A stretch of DNA of 64,000 nt from Lacibacter cauensis (GCF_007830055.1 NZ_VLLE01000006.1:1-64000); one strand, 5' to 3'. Positions 37,984 through 47,726 are shown, counted from the first letter of the stretch. Numbers and translations: made by a program. Notes: generated by a model not told the origin, from the letters alone.

Positions 37984-39384
37984 TCAGTAACCGGCATTTT
38001 GAGTTAAAGACGGATTCAACAGTATCTGGTCAAATGGAATTGGATAAAGCACATCAGTCGCTTGCCAATTTGTTGTTTTCAAACCTCCTAATACACTGTT
38101 TATTCTATCTGATCGCTTTAAATCGAACCAACGGTGTCCCCATTCAGCAAACAGTTCGAGCTGTCGTTCTTTCTCGATTCCAAGTAATAATTCATCTTTA
38201 TTGTTTGCTGTTGTTCCGTTTAAGCCTGCACGTTGCCGGATAACATTGAGATCTGCCTTGCCTGCAGCAAAATTTCCCAGTTGGGCATTCGCTTCAGCAC
38301 GAATTAGGTATTGTTCTGCTAAACGGAACACAACATAGTACTCTGTTGGTACGGGAGGAGTGCTGGAAAAATCAGCACCTTTTTTATATTTCAGCGGATA
38401 GTAGGCAGCCATCCCATTGATTACAGTTGAAGCCAGCCATTTGCTTTTACGCAAATCATTCGATTCAAATGAACGATATAATGTATCTGTTACAATAAAG
38501 GGAGGTTTCAAAAATGAAAATGCCGGAATGAACATTTGCCCTTCTGAAGTATTACTTCTGTCCTGAATTAATGACCAGATAGTTTCGGTTGAATTGGACA
38601 GAAAGCAATTATTCAGTTCCGCAGGCAATGTATACATTCCCGAATTTATAATCTCTGATGATTGCTTTTCTGCATTCATCCAATCCTGTCGATACAGATA
38701 AACTCTTGCAAGTAATGCTGTTGCAGTAAACTTATTTGGCCGTACCCGAGCAGAACCTGGATAAGCAGCCGTTAGTAACCCTTTTGCTTCAAGCAGATCG
38801 GTTGTAACCCTATCATATACATTTAGCACACTTAGTCGGGCCATCGATTGATTTAGACGAAAGTCGGTGCTAAGTACTAACGGTACATCTCCAAACAGGT
38901 TGATAAGATAAAAATAGTTGAGAGAGCGTACAACCAGAGCCTCACCTTTTAATTGCCTTTTTAACGGTTCCGAAATACCTGCATTCTCTAACCCTTCCAA
39001 AATAGCATTTGCATGATAAATATTTTTATACGCCATTTGCCATAATGATCCGGAAATACTTCCATTCCTCACTTGTATATTATTCAATCTAAATTCATCG
39101 TCCGTATCAGGGCTGGTGGTATTAATCAGTTCATCTGCCGATAGTCCACAAAAACGTGTTAAGCCACCATTGGTAATTGTTGAACTGGTTAGCAACAACT
39201 GTCTGTATAAACCAGTAACTGCAGCAATGGCAGATTGATCGTTTTGAAAAATCTTTCTTGTTTCCAATTGCGTTACTGGCGGTTCAACTTCAATCAGCTT
39301 TGAACAGGATGTAACAAGTAGGATCTGCAGCAATGCAATTATGCTCCGTAAAAATTTATCGATTGTGTTATATTTTGTATACAT
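37984..39384 (-). CDS. SusD/RagB-family outer-membrane lipoprotein
   Basis: A 466-residue surface lipoprotein that captures substrate for the partner SusC channel. The signal and lipobox read LLQILLVTSCSKLIEVEPP. The RagB/SusD body has tetratricopeptide-like helices and ends with the family pattern EKERQLELFAEWGHRWFDLKR plus a C-terminal YPIPFDQI. I chose the ATG at 39384 (MYTKYN); the longer frame from 39423 would run into the SusC gene. The SusC gene ends 10 bases upstream. The substrate is unknown, and no glycoside hydrolase gene is nearby. Confidence 0.92.
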   Translation of the reverse strand: MYTKYNTIDKFLRSIIALLQILLVTSCSKLIEVEPPVTQLETRKIFQNDQSAIAAVTGLYRQLLLTSSTITNGGLTRFCGLSADELINTTSPDTDDEFRLNNIQVRNGSISGSLWQMAYKNIYHANAILEGLENAGISEPLKRQLKGEALVVRSLNYFYLINLFGDVPLVLSTDFRLNQSMARLSVLNVYDRVTTDLLEAKGLLTAAYPGSARVRPNKFTATALLARVYLYRQDWMNAEKQSSEIINSGMYTLPAELNNCFLSNSTETIWSLIQDRSNTSEGQMFIPAFSFLKPPFIVTDTLYRSFESNDLRKSKWLASTVINGMAAYYPLKYKKGADFSSTPPVPTEYYVVFRLAEQYLIRAEANAQLGNFAAGKADLNVIRQRAGLNGTTANNKDELLLGIEKERQLELFAEWGHRWFDLKRSDRINSVLGGLKTTNWQATDVLYPIPFDQILLNPSLTQNAGY

Positions 39385-39394
39385 CGAATAGAAT

Positions 39395-42300
39395 TTAAAA
39401 TGTGAAATGAACACCTGCAACAATTGTTTTTAATGGCGGAAGCACAGATATATCCTGTGTTTCGGGATCGGATCCTTTATACTTTGTGATCAGAAATAAG
39501 TTCTGTGCATTGATGTACACCCTGCTTGTTTCGATATGCAGCTTGCGTAGCAAATCAGCCGAAAAGAAATAAGACAATGCAATATTTTTTAACCGCATGA
39601 ACGATGCATCACTGTATATTCCGTCTGAGTTCGATAAGTAATTCGCACCGTTTGCAGTTGCTCCTCCAGAAAAGCGGCTGGTATATTTCTGAACCTGTGC
39701 ATGATCGCCCGATTTCTGCCACCTATCCAGAACAATCTCCGGTTGATTCAATGCTATTCCTGGCGGATTCCTGTCGATGTAAGCAAGAAAATTTCTACCT
39801 GTTTGTTTACGATACTCGAAGAAAAAGGAAACACTAAATTGTTTGTACTCAAAACTGTTTTGCAAGCCACCATAGAATACAGGATCGGTTGTTCCCAAAA
39901 ACTGATAATCTGCAGGAAAACGGATCAATCCGTCACGATTAAAATCTTCAACGATATAATTACCTGTGAGCGGATCTATACCAAGGTATTTGGCTTTGTA
40001 AATGCTATTAAGAGGAAGCCCTTCTTTAAACTGTGTCCGATAACTGGAGCTGCTCAAACCAGGAAAAGAAATGAGTTTGTTCTTGGGTAAGGTTATATTA
40101 AATGAACTTGTCCATGAAAAACTTTTAGCAGAAATGTTCTTGCTTGTGAGTACGATTTCTACACCGCTGTTCTGCACCAAGGCCGGAAGATTTCGTATCA
40201 CTCCTGTAAATCCTGTTTGATCAGGTAATTGATAATTGATCAATTGATTGCTGGAACGGTTTCGGTAACCTGCAACTGAAAATAGTAATCGGTCCTTCCA
40301 TAAACCCAATTCAAGTGCAGCTTCCAGCTTATTTGTTTTTTCCCATTCGTAATTCGGGTTGAACAAACTGCCAGGCTGTAAACCCGGAATTCCCTGGTAA
40401 GGTATCGTTGTTGAATTCCATAAATCGAGGTATTTGTAATTACCGATCTGATCGTTACCGGTAATACCTGCACTTGCTCTTATTTTCCCAAAACTGATGA
40501 ACTGAAACTTTTCTTTGAAAAATGATTCGTTTGAGAAAATCCATGCCGCACCAATCGCCCCGAAATTGGCGAACCTGTTTTCAGTTCCAAACCGGCTTGA
40601 ACCATCCCGTCTTGCAGACAGATTAATGATATACCTGCCTGATAAATTATAATTCACCCTTCCGAATATTGCAGTGTACCTGTATTGTGCCGAATTATTT
40701 GTTCCGGTAAGTATGCCTGCCGCTCCCATTGAGTTCAATAATAAATCGCTGGTATAGTTCTGTGCATTCACAAAAGAACTTTTCGTAGTGCGGTCCTGCA
40801 ATGTTGATCCTAACAACAGATTGAATTTCCCTTTACCAAAAGCTGTTCCATACTCCAGTTGCGGGTCAATATTCCAGCTTTGCGAAGTGCTATAACCAAA
40901 TTTTGAAGAGGCGAGTTGACTTGTTGAAGGATCCAGTGATGCTCTTGGTGTAGTAGCCACTTCATCTGTTATAAACTTATTAAACCCTGCATTTATCCGG
41001 AATGTAAGCTGCGGTGCGATCCTGTATACCAGTTGCAGGCTGGCAAGTGCATTATCATTTTTTGTGAGATAGGTCTTTAGTAATTCTGCTGAAGGAATAC
41101 CGGGCAACCCAAGATTGATATAATTAAACGGAATACCTTTCTGCAACCATGCAGGTTTCCCGAGAGAATCATATAAAGTAAAATTTGGAGGAAGATTGAT
41201 AAACTGTGTAAGATCTTTCTGAATCAATTGATTTTTTTCAGCAGAGTAAAAGCCTGAGAAATTTGTTTCAAACTTTTTATCCGCAGATTTATGATTGATA
41301 TTGAAATGTAACGAAGCACGTTGATCAGTTAACGCTTTTGAAAACACATTTGTCTCTTTGTGGTATGCTCCACCAATAGAGAAAAACGTATTGCCTGAAC
41401 CTCCCGAAAAGTTTATTTCTGCGTTTGTAGCCTGTGCCGTATTTCCAATCAGCAGTTTTTTAAAATCAGTATAAATAGTTGTATCGAGTATGAGCAAATC
41501 CGGTGCATAGCCATTTGCAAACGGGACTGTAACCTGTGCTGTGTAACCGTCATTTGCAAAGGCTTCTCTGCGCATTTGCAAATACTCAGTTGTATTCAGC
41601 ATGCGCATGGTGCGGGCTACTTTACTCCAGCCGGTGTTCACATTCACACTCAGTTTTGATTTACCTGATTTTCCTTTTTTGGTAGTAATGAGTATTACAC
41701 CGTTTGCACCACGGCTTCCATAAATAGCTGTTGCATCAGCATCTTTTAATACCTCAATACTTTCAATATCCAGTGGATTAATTGTATTAAACGGACTGAT
41801 GCCTCCGAGGTTTGTAGAAAACGGTTTATTAACTGCCGATACAATCTGATTAGAAGCCAGATTTCCCGGCTCAAAGGGTACGCCATCGATAATAAACAGA
41901 GGGTCATTTCTTGAAAGTGCAGCATCCAGCGAACTTCTTCCCCTGATCTCTATATTAAAAGCTGAGCCCGGCACACCACTTGTTTGTGTAACAACTAAAC
42001 CCGGCACCCTGCCTGCCAGAGCAGCCAGCGGATTTGATACCGGTTGTTTGGCGATCTCCTCTCCTTTTATTTTTGATACGCTGCCTGTATTGTAGCGTTG
42101 TGTTGTTGAGCCGTAAGCAATAACTATTGTTTCATCTAGTATTTCAACAGCAATAGCCAGTTTTACAACATAATACAACCCTTTTCCTACGGGTATTTCT
42201 TTTTTTATATAGCCTATACTGGAGAAAATAAGTAGATCGTTTTCTTGCACACCGCTTAAAGAAAATTCGCCCTTATCATTAGTAGAAGTTGCGATGCCCG

Positions 42301-42751
42301 ATTTTTTTGCCGCAACCGTTGCGCCAATCAATGCCTCACCTGTTTCATTCATTACCTTGCCGGAAACTGTAATTGCCGTACTCGTTGGTAATACCGGAGC
42401 AGCTGCAACAACAGGTTTTGTTTGTACAACGATGTATTTATCAACGATGGTAAATGTAAGCGGCTGCTTTTCGAAACACTTGCGAAGAACCTGCTCCAGT
42501 TGTTCGTTCTTAACAGTAAGTGTTACAGGGCTTGTTTGTTCTAACTGGTTTCGCTGGAAAATAAACGAATAGCCAGTTTGGCGGGTAATTTCCTTAAAGA
42601 CTTTTTCAATAGGTGAATGGTTAAACGAAGCTGATACAGTTTGCGCAAAACTGCCTGCCGAAACCTGCATACAGGCCACTATCGTCAGCACGCATATGAG
42701 TTTCATGGTTAGAAATTTTTTACAGCAGTATCCTGCAATAGTTAATTGCAT
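39395..42751 (-). CDS. SusC/RagA-type TonB-dependent outer-membrane transporter
   Basis: A 1118-residue transporter with an N-terminal signal, an STN domain (about 45-115, FKEITRQTGYSFIFQRNQL), a carboxypeptidase-regulatory-like domain (about 130-210, VSGKVMNETGEALIGATV), a plug (about 215-340, GRVPGLVVTQTSGVPG and EIRGRSSL) and a 22-strand-type barrel ending in VHFTF. The STN domain shows that it signals inward through the FecR/ECF sigma pair. I start at the ATG at 42751 (MQLTIAGYCCKK), which restores the family N-terminus. FecR lies 134 bases upstream. Confidence 0.94.
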   Translation of the reverse strand: MQLTIAGYCCKKFLTMKLICVLTIVACMQVSAGSFAQTVSASFNHSPIEKVFKEITRQTGYSFIFQRNQLEQTSPVTLTVKNEQLEQVLRKCFEKQPLTFTIVDKYIVVQTKPVVAAAPVLPTSTAITVSGKVMNETGEALIGATVAAKKSGIATSTNDKGEFSLSGVQENDLLIFSSIGYIKKEIPVGKGLYYVVKLAIAVEILDETIVIAYGSTTQRYNTGSVSKIKGEEIAKQPVSNPLAALAGRVPGLVVTQTSGVPGSAFNIEIRGRSSLDAALSRNDPLFIIDGVPFEPGNLASNQIVSAVNKPFSTNLGGISPFNTINPLDIESIEVLKDADATAIYGSRGANGVILITTKKGKSGKSKLSVNVNTGWSKVARTMRMLNTTEYLQMRREAFANDGYTAQVTVPFANGYAPDLLILDTTIYTDFKKLLIGNTAQATNAEINFSGGSGNTFFSIGGAYHKETNVFSKALTDQRASLHFNINHKSADKKFETNFSGFYSAEKNQLIQKDLTQFINLPPNFTLYDSLGKPAWLQKGIPFNYINLGLPGIPSAELLKTYLTKNDNALASLQLVYRIAPQLTFRINAGFNKFITDEVATTPRASLDPSTSQLASSKFGYSTSQSWNIDPQLEYGTAFGKGKFNLLLGSTLQDRTTKSSFVNAQNYTSDLLLNSMGAAGILTGTNNSAQYRYTAIFGRVNYNLSGRYIINLSARRDGSSRFGTENRFANFGAIGAAWIFSNESFFKEKFQFISFGKIRASAGITGNDQIGNYKYLDLWNSTTIPYQGIPGLQPGSLFNPNYEWEKTNKLEAALELGLWKDRLLFSVAGYRNRSSNQLINYQLPDQTGFTGVIRNLPALVQNSGVEIVLTSKNISAKSFSWTSSFNITLPKNKLISFPGLSSSSYRTQFKEGLPLNSIYKAKYLGIDPLTGNYIVEDFNRDGLIRFPADYQFLGTTDPVFYGGLQNSFEYKQFSVSFFFEYRKQTGRNFLAYIDRNPPGIALNQPEIVLDRWQKSGDHAQVQKYTSRFSGGATANGANYLSNSDGIYSDASFMRLKNIALSYFFSADLLRKLHIETSRVYINAQNLFLITKYKGSDPETQDISVLPPLKTIVAGVHFTF

Positions 42752-42824
42752 AGTTTTGTAATGTTTGGGTTTCTGAAATTCGGTTGACAGCCTCAATTGA
42801 TAACAGGGTTAACCCAAACGTCCG

Positions 42825-42849
42825 CCGGAGGTGCTCGTAACACTTCCGG
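42825..42849. promoter_or_regulatory. Hairpin between fecR and susC genes
   Basis: CCGGAGGTG (42825-42833) and CACTTCCGG (42841-42849) form a 9-bp stem with one G-T pair and a 7-base loop. On the plus strand it is followed by TTTTTTGTTTG, but no plus-strand gene leads into it. On the minus strand it sits in the leader of the susC-like gene, 36 bases after the fecR-like stop, so it may attenuate or insulate SusC expression. Confidence 0.45.
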
Positions 42850-42885
42850 TTTTTTGTTTGTATTAACCGTTGGTTGGTTTAATCG

Positions 42886-44085
42886 TCAGGGTAATACATA
42901 AATGGTTTTGTTTTCAATTTTAAAATGAACGTAACCGTTTAATTCCAGCAGCTTGAGCAGCTTGGGTAAAGGTTCGCTCCGTAATATTTCTGCATTCAGT
43001 AATTTTTTTGTTTTTGATTCGTAAATAATCTTTGCGCCATACCATCTTTCTATTTGTGTCATCACCTTTTCAATCGAAGCATCGTGAAAAACAAATAAGC
43101 CATTCTTCCACCCTGTAATTGACTCTATATCCACAGTACTGTTTTTTGACAATCCTTCGCCACTAACAACAGCCTGTGTGCCCGGTTCAAGATATTGTAT
43201 TCTGCCTTTATGATAAACAGATACATGACCTTCAACCAGCGATACTTCGTTTTGCTTTGTATTATCATAGCACATTACGTTAAACTGTGTACCCGTTACA
43301 GTTACGACAGAACTATCGGGTAACACAACACGAAATGGTTGACGTTCATTTTTTGCAATTTCAAAATACGCTTCGCCACTAACCTCTACCCTACGTTCGC
43401 TACCCGCAAAAGCAACAGGATACCGCAGTGTTGTAGACGCATTAAGCCATACTTTGCTGCCATCAGCCAGTACAATTTTATATTGACCACCCACCGGTGT
43501 GGAGAGTGCATGAAGGGCTGAAACGGGGCCGTTGTTTTTTGCTTCATACACTAACTCTCCATCAGCCGGTTTGTTGGCATGAGAAACTAAGTTGCTATCG
43601 ATTAATCCATTCTTAGCTGTTGAAAGATCAATTACCGAACCATCGGCAAGCGTAAGCGTAGCATTATTACCGCCCGGTAACAGTTGCAGGGTATCAGCAT
43701 TAGCTATATTGGTTTGCTCTGGTTTGTTTTTCATGAATTGTAAAAGCAATACTGAACCTGCAATAATAATAGCGATTGCAGCCGCCATTGACCATACCGC
43801 TCTTTTTTGTTTTCGCATGAATTTTACTTCCGCCTGTACAAGATTGTTATTCACTTCCTTCCAACGTTGGTCTATCAACACAAGGTCCATACGTGCAAGG
43901 TTTGCCTTAATGTTTTCTTCATCCGTCAGGTCTTCAAACAATTGCATGTTATGGTCGCTTTGGTTTACCCAGTCGTCCAGTTCAAGATGTTCCTGTTTGG
44001 TAAGCGTGTTGCGAATGTAACCGGCAATAAGGTAAGCAATGCGATAGGCCAGCTGTTCCATATCGCTGTATGGGTTTTCTTTCAT
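42886..44085 (-). CDS. FecR-family anti-sigma factor
   Basis: A 399-residue inner-membrane protein. The N-terminal cytoplasmic part (about 1-95) includes DDWVNQSDHN, a TM helix lies near 98-116, and the periplasmic FecR domain contains TPVGGQYKIVLADGSKVWLN and VVTVTGTQFNVM. The C-terminal segment has the STN-like DUF4974 form (IEKVMTQIERWYGAKIIY). It relays the SusC signal to an ECF sigma factor. Its sigma gene is not adjacent but lies beyond the GHKL ATPase gene (44210-46252). Confidence 0.93.
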   Translation of the reverse strand: MKENPYSDMEQLAYRIAYLIAGYIRNTLTKQEHLELDDWVNQSDHNMQLFEDLTDEENIKANLARMDLVLIDQRWKEVNNNLVQAEVKFMRKQKRAVWSMAAAIAIIIAGSVLLLQFMKNKPEQTNIANADTLQLLPGGNNATLTLADGSVIDLSTAKNGLIDSNLVSHANKPADGELVYEAKNNGPVSALHALSTPVGGQYKIVLADGSKVWLNASTTLRYPVAFAGSERRVEVSGEAYFEIAKNERQPFRVVLPDSSVVTVTGTQFNVMCYDNTKQNEVSLVEGHVSVYHKGRIQYLEPGTQAVVSGEGLSKNSTVDIESITGWKNGLFVFHDASIEKVMTQIERWYGAKIIYESKTKKLLNAEILRSEPLPKLLKLLELNGYVHFKIENKTIYVLP

Positions 44086-44209
44086 GCTATTAAGTTACTC
44101 AGACTTTTAATAAGAAGGAAGCTGGAAAGAAAAACGTATAAAATTTCCTACTTTTTTTCGGGAAAATTCAAATTCGGAGTTTCGGTAGATGTATACAATT
44201 TGTCTATAA

Positions 44210-46252
44210 CTATTTGACGAGTCTAAGTTGTGCAGAAATTTTCTCAGTTATTAACTCGGCGTATTCGGTCTCGAATTTTTCATTAACCGATTTGTCTTTG
44301 ACTTTTAGTTGGTTAGATAAATATCCCAATTTTCTTTTGTTTTGCTCAATTAGTTCTGCCCATTCCATTACGTATACTTCAACATTTTTTTCAAGTTTTT
44401 TATCATACAGAAAAGGATGCTCCGGGAAACTTGTTCTACGTGATCTAACTTTTGATTTGGCGAATTTTGTAAGCTTTGAAGAAATTAATAAGAGCTTATA
44501 CTTTACTTTATTTGATGGCAAACCTGAATTTTCTTCTATAGTAAATGCATACCTGTCAATCTGATTTAGTTCTTTTTCACCTATTGCACATTTAGGTGAT
44601 TTTAATTCTACAACCATAATTTCTCTTTCATCAGAATCATTTACTTTTTCATTAAAAAAGAACAGATCAGTAATGTCATCCGGAGTTCCTTCTTTTGTAA
44701 TCAAATTCCCATCATCGACTGAAGGCTCATAATTGAAATACTTTTCTCTTATCTCTTTTAGGATATTTCCGATTTTCTTATCAGACCACAGCTGAGGGGT
44801 CCCGTTATAATTTTCTCCAAAAACCCATAATTCATTTTCGATAATTTTATGTAATTGACTTCTTTCCTTTAAATAAGCAGAAATATCACCATATGTCAAC
44901 TCATGCAAAAAATTCAGAAATTCCAGTTTATCTGAAACTAGATTTGCAAAATGAACAACATCTTCAATGTCAGTTTTCTCAAGTAACGACCGGAATTTCT
45001 GGACATTATCATCAGACATTTTTAGAATTTTTCGAAAAATATATTCGACATCCCCGTTTGAAATAGCCTTATCTAAAAGAGGATATAAAAAAGTCCTAAT
45101 AGAGTCGTTCTTTTTTATTAGCTCATGCTGTTCCTCAATAAGGTATGCAGCCTTTTTGAATATTATTTCCTGAGCTTTGGAAGGAGGTAATTCTTCTTTA
45201 TATGGATAATACCTATCTTTTTCTAGGTCTGATAAAAACTTTTCAAATTTCTTATTACGTGATTTGAAAAAATCGTTGATTATTTCCTTAACATTCTCTT
45301 TAATACCTTTTACTTCTTCTTCACCTAATGATTCAATATCTAGATTTCTGAACAAATCACTATTAAAGAAATCAGATTCCACATATATAAACCAAGTACC
45401 AAGATCAGGTGTATACCAATCTGAAGAGTACGTATACTCATGTGCGACACTTTTTATTCCAGAGTTATCAATTTGGAAAAATACTTTTACCTTATTGAGA
45501 GAAGATCGTATATTATAAAAGTAGAATCTGATATCATGATTTGCTCCTTTTTTATCAATATAATTTATAGACTTTTTTATCGGCAAATCAATCAAAAAGT
45601 CTTCACGTTTAATTAAATCACCATTAACATGAAACTTTACTTTGTCATGAAATATTTCATAAGGATAATTTTCAAAAATTGATTGAGAAATATTTTGAGG
45701 AAGAAAGTTTTGTGTTATCAGGTTTTTTCTAGCCGGTTTGTGATTAATGTTATGATGTAAGTTTTCGATTGTAACCTTATAATATGAATCTATGGGCAGA
45801 GAAAAGTACTCATAATCTACTTTAAATTCTGTTTGTTCTAATTGTGCATCACGAAAATCAGTAGTATCAATGCTGAAATTGGTTTTTGAATATTGCTTTT
45901 TGATATTATCGTAAGCCGCAGTTTCAATATGCATTAACTCGCCAATTTGAAACGAACTAAACCGACCAATACCCTGACCGCTCTTCTTTGCGGTTGTTCC
46001 AATTTCTAAAATCCGATTATCAAAATCTGAATAAGAAACGCCATGACCATCATCCAAGATGACAATTTTCGTAATTCCAGATCTGATAAGTAAATCATTA
46101 GTATACTGTATTTCGATCTCAATATTTTTAGACATAGCTTGAAGAGAATTATTAATTAACTCTTTCAATGCTGCGAAGGTGTCACTATACTTTGTTAGAA
46201 GGTCTTTAATTACTCTGGAGTTGGTAGTAATTTTTTTGCTAACGGTTGTCAT
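44210..46252 (-). CDS. GHKL ATPase with C-terminal PD-(D/E)XK-like domain
   Basis: A 680-residue cytoplasmic protein. The N-terminal Hsp90-like ATPase fold shows the N-box KELINNSLQA (Asn 34/35), the G1 box DDGHG and the G2 segment GQGIGRFSS. The C-terminal part (about 500-650) has a DDITDLFFF strand, then REIMVVELKSP (ExK near 548-550) and a basic helix, the order expected of a PD-(D/E)XK nuclease. Such ATPase-nuclease proteins are common in defence islands, but I cannot name a described system. The gene lies alone between the ECF sigma gene (165 bases) and the FecR gene (124 bases), splitting a pair that is normally adjacent. Confidence 0.75.
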   Translation of the reverse strand: MTTVSKKITTNSRVIKDLLTKYSDTFAALKELINNSLQAMSKNIEIEIQYTNDLLIRSGITKIVILDDGHGVSYSDFDNRILEIGTTAKKSGQGIGRFSSFQIGELMHIETAAYDNIKKQYSKTNFSIDTTDFRDAQLEQTEFKVDYEYFSLPIDSYYKVTIENLHHNINHKPARKNLITQNFLPQNISQSIFENYPYEIFHDKVKFHVNGDLIKREDFLIDLPIKKSINYIDKKGANHDIRFYFYNIRSSLNKVKVFFQIDNSGIKSVAHEYTYSSDWYTPDLGTWFIYVESDFFNSDLFRNLDIESLGEEEVKGIKENVKEIINDFFKSRNKKFEKFLSDLEKDRYYPYKEELPPSKAQEIIFKKAAYLIEEQHELIKKNDSIRTFLYPLLDKAISNGDVEYIFRKILKMSDDNVQKFRSLLEKTDIEDVVHFANLVSDKLEFLNFLHELTYGDISAYLKERSQLHKIIENELWVFGENYNGTPQLWSDKKIGNILKEIREKYFNYEPSVDDGNLITKEGTPDDITDLFFFNEKVNDSDEREIMVVELKSPKCAIGEKELNQIDRYAFTIEENSGLPSNKVKYKLLLISSKLTKFAKSKVRSRRTSFPEHPFLYDKKLEKNVEVYVMEWAELIEQNKRKLGYLSNQLKVKDKSVNEKFETEYAELITEKISAQLRLVK

Positions 46253-46417
46253 GTTTTGATAGGTCTAATGTGAATTTTCAGGTTAATACCCTCAAATCTA
46301 AATAATATTTATGTTATAGAATAATAAGGTTTAGAAGTCAAAATGAGGATTTATCAGTAATATTAAAAAAGACATGCCTTGTTTTCTAAATGCTTCTTGT
46401 TAAAGTATATATTACTG

Positions 46418-47011
46418 CTATGCGGAGTATAAAAAAATGAAAAATGACCAAATATGGAATAAGAAATTCTCCTTAATTTTTTCCCTTAGCATAGCCAGCC
46501 CCTGCTTCTTCTGATTTCTTACTGTACCGGGTGTTACATTTAGTTCTTCAGCAATTTCAACACTTGATTTGCCTTCCAGGTAATACATTTTAATAACCCG
46601 CTGGCTGCCGGGAGTAAGTTCTTTTAAAGCGGAGTGGATAAGTCGGTAGGTTTCTGTGCGTATTAAGTGATCGTAAGGGCTGTTAAATGAAATATCGGGT
46701 ACAGCTACAGCTTCCTCTACACTGTTGCGGCGTTTTTCTTTACGCAGGTAATGCATGGCATCACGGTACACAATTTTATACAGGTAGGCACGTATTGCAT
46801 TATAACTATCGAGCTTTTCGTGCATTTTCCAGGCTTTTAAGAAAGCACCTGAAGAAATTTCTTCTGCAATAGAAAAATCCTCAATCCATTTATTGGCATA
46901 GAGCGAAAGGGCTGGAAGAAACTCATGATAGAAATAAGATAAAGCAAGTTCATCTCCCTGTTGAAACAAGGAGGCGTATTGAGGTGCAGTATAAACAGGC
47001 CCGGCCTTCAA
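46418..47011 (-). CDS. ECF sigma factor (FecI-like) of the SusCD unit
   Basis: A 197-residue sigma-70 family factor with region 2 (about 12-80, LSYFYHEFLPALSLYAN and EEISSGAFLKAW) and region 4 (about 120-175, with SVEIAEELNVTPGTVRNQ as the recognition HTH). It would be released by the FecR protein and drive the SusCD genes. The only in-frame start is a TTG at 47011, directly after an in-frame TAG, and no ATG occurs until beyond residue 60; the start is therefore uncertain. Upstream lies a long structured hairpin (47074-47195). Confidence 0.88.
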   Translation of the reverse strand: MKAGPVYTAPQYASLFQQGDELALSYFYHEFLPALSLYANKWIEDFSIAEEISSGAFLKAWKMHEKLDSYNAIRAYLYKIVYRDAMHYLRKEKRRNSVEEAVAVPDISFNSPYDHLIRTETYRLIHSALKELTPGSQRVIKMYYLEGKSSVEIAEELNVTPGTVRNQKKQGLAMLREKIKENFLFHIWSFFIFLYSA

Positions 47012-47073
47012 CTATTTGCAGCATAAAAGGTGAATTGGAGCCACCAATGGTTACTGCAAAAAAACGGCGCAGG

Positions 47074-47210
47074 TCTCCACTTACCGTCTTGAGGCCCTCG
47101 GAGAGCCCGACCACGAATAAGGGAGCCCACGCCTAAACGTGAGCTCTTGCTTATCATCCCGTGGTCTTAAAATTTCCGAGGTTTCAAGACGAGACTCCAA
47201 GCGAAAGCTT
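47074..47210. repeat. Long rod-like imperfect palindrome with GNRA hairpin
   Basis: Successive paired arms: GTCTC (47074-47078) with GAGAC (47191-47195); CGTCTTGA (47086-47093) with TCAAGACG (47184-47191); CCTCGG (47097-47102) with CCGAGG (47176-47181); GACCACG (47110-47116) with CGTGGTC (47160-47166); AATAAG with CTTAT; and GAGCCCACG (47124-47132) with CGTGAGCTC (47139-47147). A small AAGC-GAAA-GCTT tetraloop hairpin follows at 47199-47210. This is about 120 bp of nearly continuous stem. It may be a structured RNA read on the plus strand or a hairpin recombination site. It lies between the sigma gene and the HTH gene, at an island junction. Confidence 0.55.
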
Positions 47211-47309
47211 CAATTAGTTATGAAGTAATTCGCAAAAATATGTTTTGACTTTATAGGTTGACTATAAAAAATCAAATAACACATTAAAAATAAGAAAAAA
47301 AACAACATA

Positions 47310-47327
47310 ACATCCACATGTGGATGT
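47310..47327. promoter_or_regulatory. Probable operator, 18-bp perfect palindrome
   Basis: Positions 47310-47327 read ACATCCACATGTGGATGT, a perfect 18-bp palindrome, 33 bases before the ATG of the HTH gene at 47361. This is the usual form of an autoregulatory site for a small XRE-type repressor. Confidence 0.6.
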
Positions 47328-47360
47328 GTTTAGGGTTTGACAATTGGATTCCTTGCTGTT

Positions 47361-47726
47361 ATGAAAAGTAAGGAGGAAATTATTGAGATTGAGATAGCAG
47401 AAATCGATCTGTATATCATTAATAAAGCGAGAGAACTGCGAGTTGCAAGAAGAATGTCACAATTGAAATTATCAATTGCGTTAAACCTTGCTGAGGGTGC
47501 AGTAAGTAAAATTGAGAATCCAAAGCAAAGAGCTAAATACAATATAAGGCATATAAATCTACTTGCAAAAGCACTTAAGTGTAACCCTGCCGATTTACTT
47601 CCACCGAAACCACTTAAAAACGATGTCATTCGTGCTAAACTAAAAATAACACGAAATCCGAAAGATAGAAAGGGTGAGCCTAATTATGTAGTAATTAGTA
47701 AAGTCCCGGTAAAGAATCATGATTAG
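47361..47726 (+). CDS. XRE-type helix-turn-helix protein
   Basis: A 121-residue DNA-binding protein with an N-terminal helical extension (about 1-20) and an HTH region (about 22-85): KARELRVARRMSQLKLSIAL, then LAEGAVSKIEN, followed by HINLLAKALKCNPADLLPP. The C-terminal 35 residues are basic. I start at the ATG at 47361; a TTG further upstream (47337) would overlap the operator region. It is the first plus-strand gene at the left border of the RM/CBASS region and may control itself through the palindrome at 47310. Confidence 0.8.
   Translation: MKSKEEIIEIEIAEIDLYIINKARELRVARRMSQLKLSIALNLAEGAVSKIENPKQRAKYNIRHINLLAKALKCNPADLLPPKPLKNDVIRAKLKITRNPKDRKGEPNYVVISKVPVKNHD

Noticed and set aside
47074-47210. 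6S, SRP or tmRNA gene
   Set aside because: The rod shape is reminiscent of 6S RNA, but I cannot identify conserved core bases of any of these RNAs.
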